Below are positions 62,070 through 64,000 of a stretch of DNA of 64,000 nt, piece after piece. The notes under the pieces are model-generated. The model was given only the letters and a program-made list of their open reading frames with translations, was not told the origin of the DNA and did not search any database. The stretch spans positions 113,769 to 177,768 of IMG/VR virus record IMGVR_UViG_3300005264_000040. One strand, written 5' to 3'. Each line of letters begins with the position of its first letter. Position 1 is the first letter of the stretch. The stretch is from a virus. A program made the position numbers and the translations under genes.

Positions 62070-62564
62070 ATGAAGTTATTTTTAAGGGTTCTGAACGAAC
62101 CCTCAAAATTCCCGGAGGAAGTTATTATAGCTTCCCTCCGGGAAGCTTTTAAGTACGGCCGTCGGTATGAGGCCGTCATAAAAAAAATGTTACAGGACCC
62201 GGAATTCCGGGTTCCTGTAACAATCAAAATCCCCTCAAGGATGAGGGGATTAGTCCGCAAGGATGCGGAAGAAAAAAAGGGCACAGGCAGGAGTGCCCGC
62301 CCTGGCTCAGCCAGGGTATTAAAGAGCACTGGAAGGTGCTCTATATACATCAAATCTTACGGGGTTGTTCCCGCGAGATTTGATGTAAGAGGCACTGTCG
62401 TAATGATAGAGCCTCTTAAAAAAGGAACCGCAGCATATGCGATTCCTACAGAATTTTTCTTCGGAGCTGTGCGCTCCGGAGAAAAATATCTAAACCTAGA
62501 TGAAGTACCTTTCAAAAGGTACTATCATCGAGGTAAAAGTATTGAAATCATAGCCGGTAAATAG
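62070..62564 (+). CDS. Basic protein encoded in a chain of hairpins
   Basis: The 164-aa product is basic in its centre (KIPSRMRGLVRKDAEEKKG) and beta-like later (ARFDVRGTVVMIEPLKK); no family is recognised. Its coding sequence is tiled by hairpins, such as AGGGTTC/GAACCCT (62085-62103), TTCCCGGAGG/CCTCCGGGAA (62109-62144), TGTTACAGGA/TCCTGTAACA with an inner CCCGG/CCGGG (62188-62222), AATCCCCTC/GAGGGGATT (62228-62251), ACATCAAATCT/AGATTTGATGT (62347-62386), and a 14-bp stem with U62461-G62479 wobble (62454-62486). ATG 62070 is 7 nt after GGAGG. The terminator's 5' arm is made of the last codons. Confidence 0.83.
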   Translation: MKLFLRVLNEPSKFPEEVIIASLREAFKYGRRYEAVIKKMLQDPEFRVPVTIKIPSRMRGLVRKDAEEKKGTGRSARPGSARVLKSTGRCSIYIKSYGVVPARFDVRGTVVMIEPLKKGTAAYAIPTEFFFGAVRSGEKYLNLDEVPFKRYYHRGKSIEIIAGK

Positions 62565-62593
62565 TCCTGCCTACCGGCTATGATTCTTTTTTT
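62546..62593 (+). terminator. Terminator formed from the end of the 62070 gene
   Basis: Perfect 14-bp stem AATCATAGCCGGTA/TACCGGCTATGATT (62546-62585), with the stop codon in the loop, followed by CTTTTTTT. Confidence 0.9.
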
Positions 62594-62616
62594 ATATTGT
62601 GTATTATAATATTATC

Positions 62617-62649
62617 GCTTAAAAACACATCAAATCTTGGTATATATAA
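62617..62649 (+). promoter_or_regulatory. GCTTAAAAA / TTGGTATATATAA promoter 4
   Basis: GCTTAAAAA at 62617-62625, then TTGGTATATATAA at 62637-62649. It follows the terminator by 24 bp, so it opens a new transcript. Confidence 0.72.
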
Positions 62650-62654
62650 AATGC

Positions 62655-62799
62655 AAAGGGAGTTAAATACCCTGAGCAGACAGCCTCAGTATCGTCCGAC
62701 TGAGGTGGTGATGGTAAGGACGACAGGCTCAACTCTACTGGCCTGTATAAATATACGGTAGGGTAGCGGTTGCTCACGACCGCTATATAAATAAGTGAG
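62655..62799 (+). ncRNA. Structured 5' leader of the 62862 gene
   Basis: Hairpins follow one another: GGGAGT/ACCC (from 62657), CCTCAGT/ACTGAGG (near 62684-62705), ACAGGC/GCCTGT (near 62724-62747), GTATA/TATAC and TAGCGGT/ACCGCTA (near 62764-62786). No reading frame with a binding site fits. It leads into the anti-Shine-Dalgarno stem-loop. Confidence 0.5.
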
Positions 62800-62861
62800 G
62801 ATTGCGCGGACTGACCTCCGACAGTTCGCAATGCAATCAAATTTTAAAAGGAGGGGTTGTC
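62800..62861 (+). promoter_or_regulatory. Stem-loop with anti-Shine-Dalgarno loop (element 4)
   Basis: Stem TTGCG/CGCAA (62802-62806 with 62827-62831) and GACTG/CAGTT (62809-62813 with 62822-62826) carry the loop ACCTCCGA. Loop CCTCC (62815-62819) is complementary to GGAGG (62850-62854) in the ribosome binding site of the TTG-started gene at 62862. The idea is the same as in elements 1-3, but the target is the binding site itself. Confidence 0.68.
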
Positions 62862-63209
62862 TTGAAGAAGATCAAATGGATTTCAAGGCATCCTCTCCCA
62901 GCTGAAGCTCTTGAAGCTTTGGCTAAGGAATTAAATGTTTCTGCATCCGATATTGTTGTAGATGCAGAAAACATTTTATTCCCAGCCGATGCTGATGGAG
63001 CTTATGCAGCTTTAAAAGAAGCTGCAGCTGGATATGACGCTGTGGGTTTTGTTGCCCCAGCTCAATTGACAGCTGCTCTTCTTAGAGCTGCAGCAGCTGG
63101 GAGAGGCCTTGGAACCAAAGGGTTCTTTGTAATCTCTGTGCCAAAAATGGCACCTGATGGGATTACAAGAACCTTTGTATTCGATCACATAGAAGTATTT
63201 GATATGTGA
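62862..63209 (+). CDS. Small WISRH-type protein of unknown function, encoded in hairpins
   Basis: The 115-aa protein begins LKKIKWISRHPLPAEALEAL and continues with alternating strands and helices (GYDAVGFVAPAQLTAALLRAA), ending FVFDHIEVFDM. This W[IV]SRH...L plan resembles small uncharacterised proteins of Firmicutes plasmids and phages (from memory). The start is TTG 62862 behind AAAGGAGGGG; no ATG alternative exists. Coding hairpins include TTTCTGCATC/GATGCAGAAA (62938-62970), GTGCCA/TGGCAC (63138-63153) inside GGTTCTT..GTAATC/GATTACAAGAACC (63121-63173), and GTATTCGATCACATA/TATGTGATTGAATAC (63177-63217), the last running past the stop and with a G-U wobble. Confidence 0.78.
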   Translation: MKKIKWISRHPLPAEALEALAKELNVSASDIVVDAENILFPADADGAYAALKEAAAGYDAVGFVAPAQLTAALLRAAAAGRGLGTKGFFVISVPKMAPDGITRTFVFDHIEVFDM

Positions 63210-63489
63210 TTGAATACAGGTTCCTCGGAGGCGAGGTTGCTCAGAACCTCGATGCCGAAATCTGGGCTCTGGAGTAGGTCTCTCCAGAATAATATAAAAA
63301 GACAAGCATAATCCTATACGATGACGGTATAGGACTATGCTAGGGTGGCAGGTCTTTTTCGAGGCCTGTTTTCTTCTTGTCACCCGAAGGTCCGAAAAGG
63401 GCCTAACAGAAAACAGGTGGGCTTAACGCCCTTTCTTATTTGAGAAGGTTGTCATTGATAGCCTTCTGAAATAAGAAAAATAATTCCAA
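63210..63489 (+). ncRNA. Structured RNA between two hairpin-coded genes
   Basis: The stretch has no credible gene and no obvious promoter. It holds CGAGGTT/AACCTCG (63232-63251), TCTGGAG/CTCCAGA (63268-63288), AGCATA+TCCTATAC with GTATAGGA+TATGCT (63305-63341) closed by AAAAAGAC/GTCTTTTT, CCTGTTTTCT/AGAAAACAGG (63365-63417) with inner AGGTCC/GGGCCT, and TTTCTTATTT/AAATAAGAAA (63432-63478) with an inner GAAGG/CCTTC. It probably belongs to one long transcript with the flanking genes. Confidence 0.58.
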
Positions 63490-63541
63490 CCTCACAGGAA
63501 TCTTACTCCCAGTTCTGTGAGGAGACATTGGAGGTGGGAGT
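63490..63541 (+). promoter_or_regulatory. Stem-loop/pseudoknot translation element 3
   Basis: Stem CCTCACAGGA (63490-63499) with TTCTGTGAGG (63513-63522), one G-U wobble, 13-nt loop. Loop ACTCCCA (63505-63511) is exactly complementary to TGGGAGT (63535-63541), the 7 nt between GGAGG (63530-63534) and ATG 63542. Confidence 0.82.
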
Positions 63542-63886
63542 ATGTTAAAAAAAATTTTTTTTATTTTAATCTTTGCAGCCGCAATTGCGGCTGCATTTGT
63601 CTTCGGCTATGCCTATGGCAAAGCCGAAGGCAGAGAGCAAACCGCAGCATACTTGCAGCTGCGGTTTGAAGATAAAATAAAAGAAACCGCATCCCAGGCA
63701 TGGGATGACGGTTTCGAAGAGGGTTCCATCGCAGGATGGAACCTTCTTTTGTCCTTCCTTGAATGGAAGGATATTACAAGCGTTGAAGAAATTCAACGCT
63801 TGGTTAATTCGGAAGCTGTAACTTTAACTTCCGAATTAAAAAATTTCCAGGAGCAGCAGAAAAAACTGTTTCTGGAATCTCACTAA
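63542..63886 (+). CDS. Small membrane-anchored protein, encoded in a chain of hairpins
   Basis: The 114-aa protein has an N-terminal membrane segment (about 5-24, IFFILIFAAAIAAAFVFGYA) followed by a helical, acidic, Gln-rich part, so it probably sits in the cell membrane with the rest in the cytoplasm or outside. No family is recognised. Hairpins in the codons include a perfect 20-bp palindrome (63575-63594), CTTCGGCT/AGCCGAAG (63601-63629), AAACCGCAGC/GCTGCGGTTT (63639-63667), CAAGCGTTGAA/TTCAACGCTTG (63777-63802) and TTAATTCGGAAG/CTTCCGAATTAA (63804-63839). ATG 63542 is 7 nt after GGAGG. Confidence 0.8.
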   Translation: MLKKIFFILIFAAAIAAAFVFGYAYGKAEGREQTAAYLQLRFEDKIKETASQAWDDGFEEGSIAGWNLLLSFLEWKDITSVEEIQRLVNSEAVTLTSELKNFQEQQKKLFLESH

Positions 63887-64000
63887 ACAAAACCGCGCCG
63901 TAACTCCGAGGCGCTCCTAAATATCGGAGCTGTAATATGTAGGGGAGGTTCCTACACACGCAGCACACTACTGCGCGGACAATTAAAGTGTCGGAGTTTG
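63887..64000 (+). ncRNA. Structured RNA running off the window
   Basis: No gene is seen. Helices include CTCCGA/TCGGAG (about 63906-63931), GTAGG/CCTAC (about 63939-63955), CGCAG/CTGCG (about 63960-63976) and GACA/TGTC near the end. The pattern shows that the hairpin-rich region continues past 64000. Confidence 0.45.

Noticed and set aside
61283-63383. Long minus-strand open frames across the hairpin region (for example 62003-62353)
   Set aside because: Hairpins make the two strands resemble each other locally, which keeps antisense frames open; none has a ribosome binding site, and the plus frames all do.

Overview
The window looks like the virion-structure part of a large tailed-phage genome (Caudoviricetes) followed by a short, very unusual, RNA-structured early-type region. 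Base composition is strongly AT-rich, TGA is a stop codon, and most genes start behind strong GGAGG-type ribosome binding sites, which suits a low-G+C Gram-positive (Firmicutes-like) host; the host cannot be named from the sequence. No host genes, tRNAs, integrase, replication genes, CRISPR array or insertion sequence were seen.

Layout. (1) 1-7950, minus strand: a cut-off baseplate or hub-like protein, a glucosaminidase lysin with a peptidoglycan-binding tail, the portal protein, unknown structural proteins and a repeat-rich fibre-like protein. (2) 7951-8460: a divergent control region. (3) 8461-20641, plus strand: a large unknown structural protein, a baseplate J-like protein, a connector-like protein and four consecutive tail-fibre genes with His-x-His repeats. 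(4) 20650-41925, minus strand: small virion proteins and three giant fibre/lectin-like proteins (1128, 1988 and 2812 aa), converging on block 3. (5) 41926-42404: a second divergent control region, homologous in layout to the first and sharing with it an 81-bp perfect inverted repeat. (6) 42405-49424, plus strand: thyX, a possible pyruvoyl-decarboxylase relative, an adenine methyltransferase, then unknown virion proteins. (7) 49445-60553, minus strand: a pair of overlapping tail-assembly-chaperone frames with a likely +1 frameshift, a 3202-aa tape measure protein and a small, probably abundant virion protein. (8) 60701-61216: one unknown plus-strand gene. (9) 61242-64000: a plus-strand region, visibly richer in G+C, continuing off the window.

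Regulation. At least nine virion transcription units start with one promoter type: TTAGCA-like, 18-19 bp, then TGnTATAAT. The end region uses another: GCTTAAAAA followed by TTGGTATATATAA.

The most remarkable part is 61242-64000. Four small genes and the stretches between them are built almost wholly from consecutive perfect or near-perfect hairpins, including inside the codons. Three genes are preceded by the same RNA element: a 10-bp stem with a 13-nt loop, whose loop is complementary to the 7 nt between GGAGG and the ATG. The fourth has a loop complementary to its GGAGG. All G-U wobbles checked fit folding of the plus-strand RNA. I read this as a previously undescribed set of self-folding phage mRNAs with pseudoknot control of translation.
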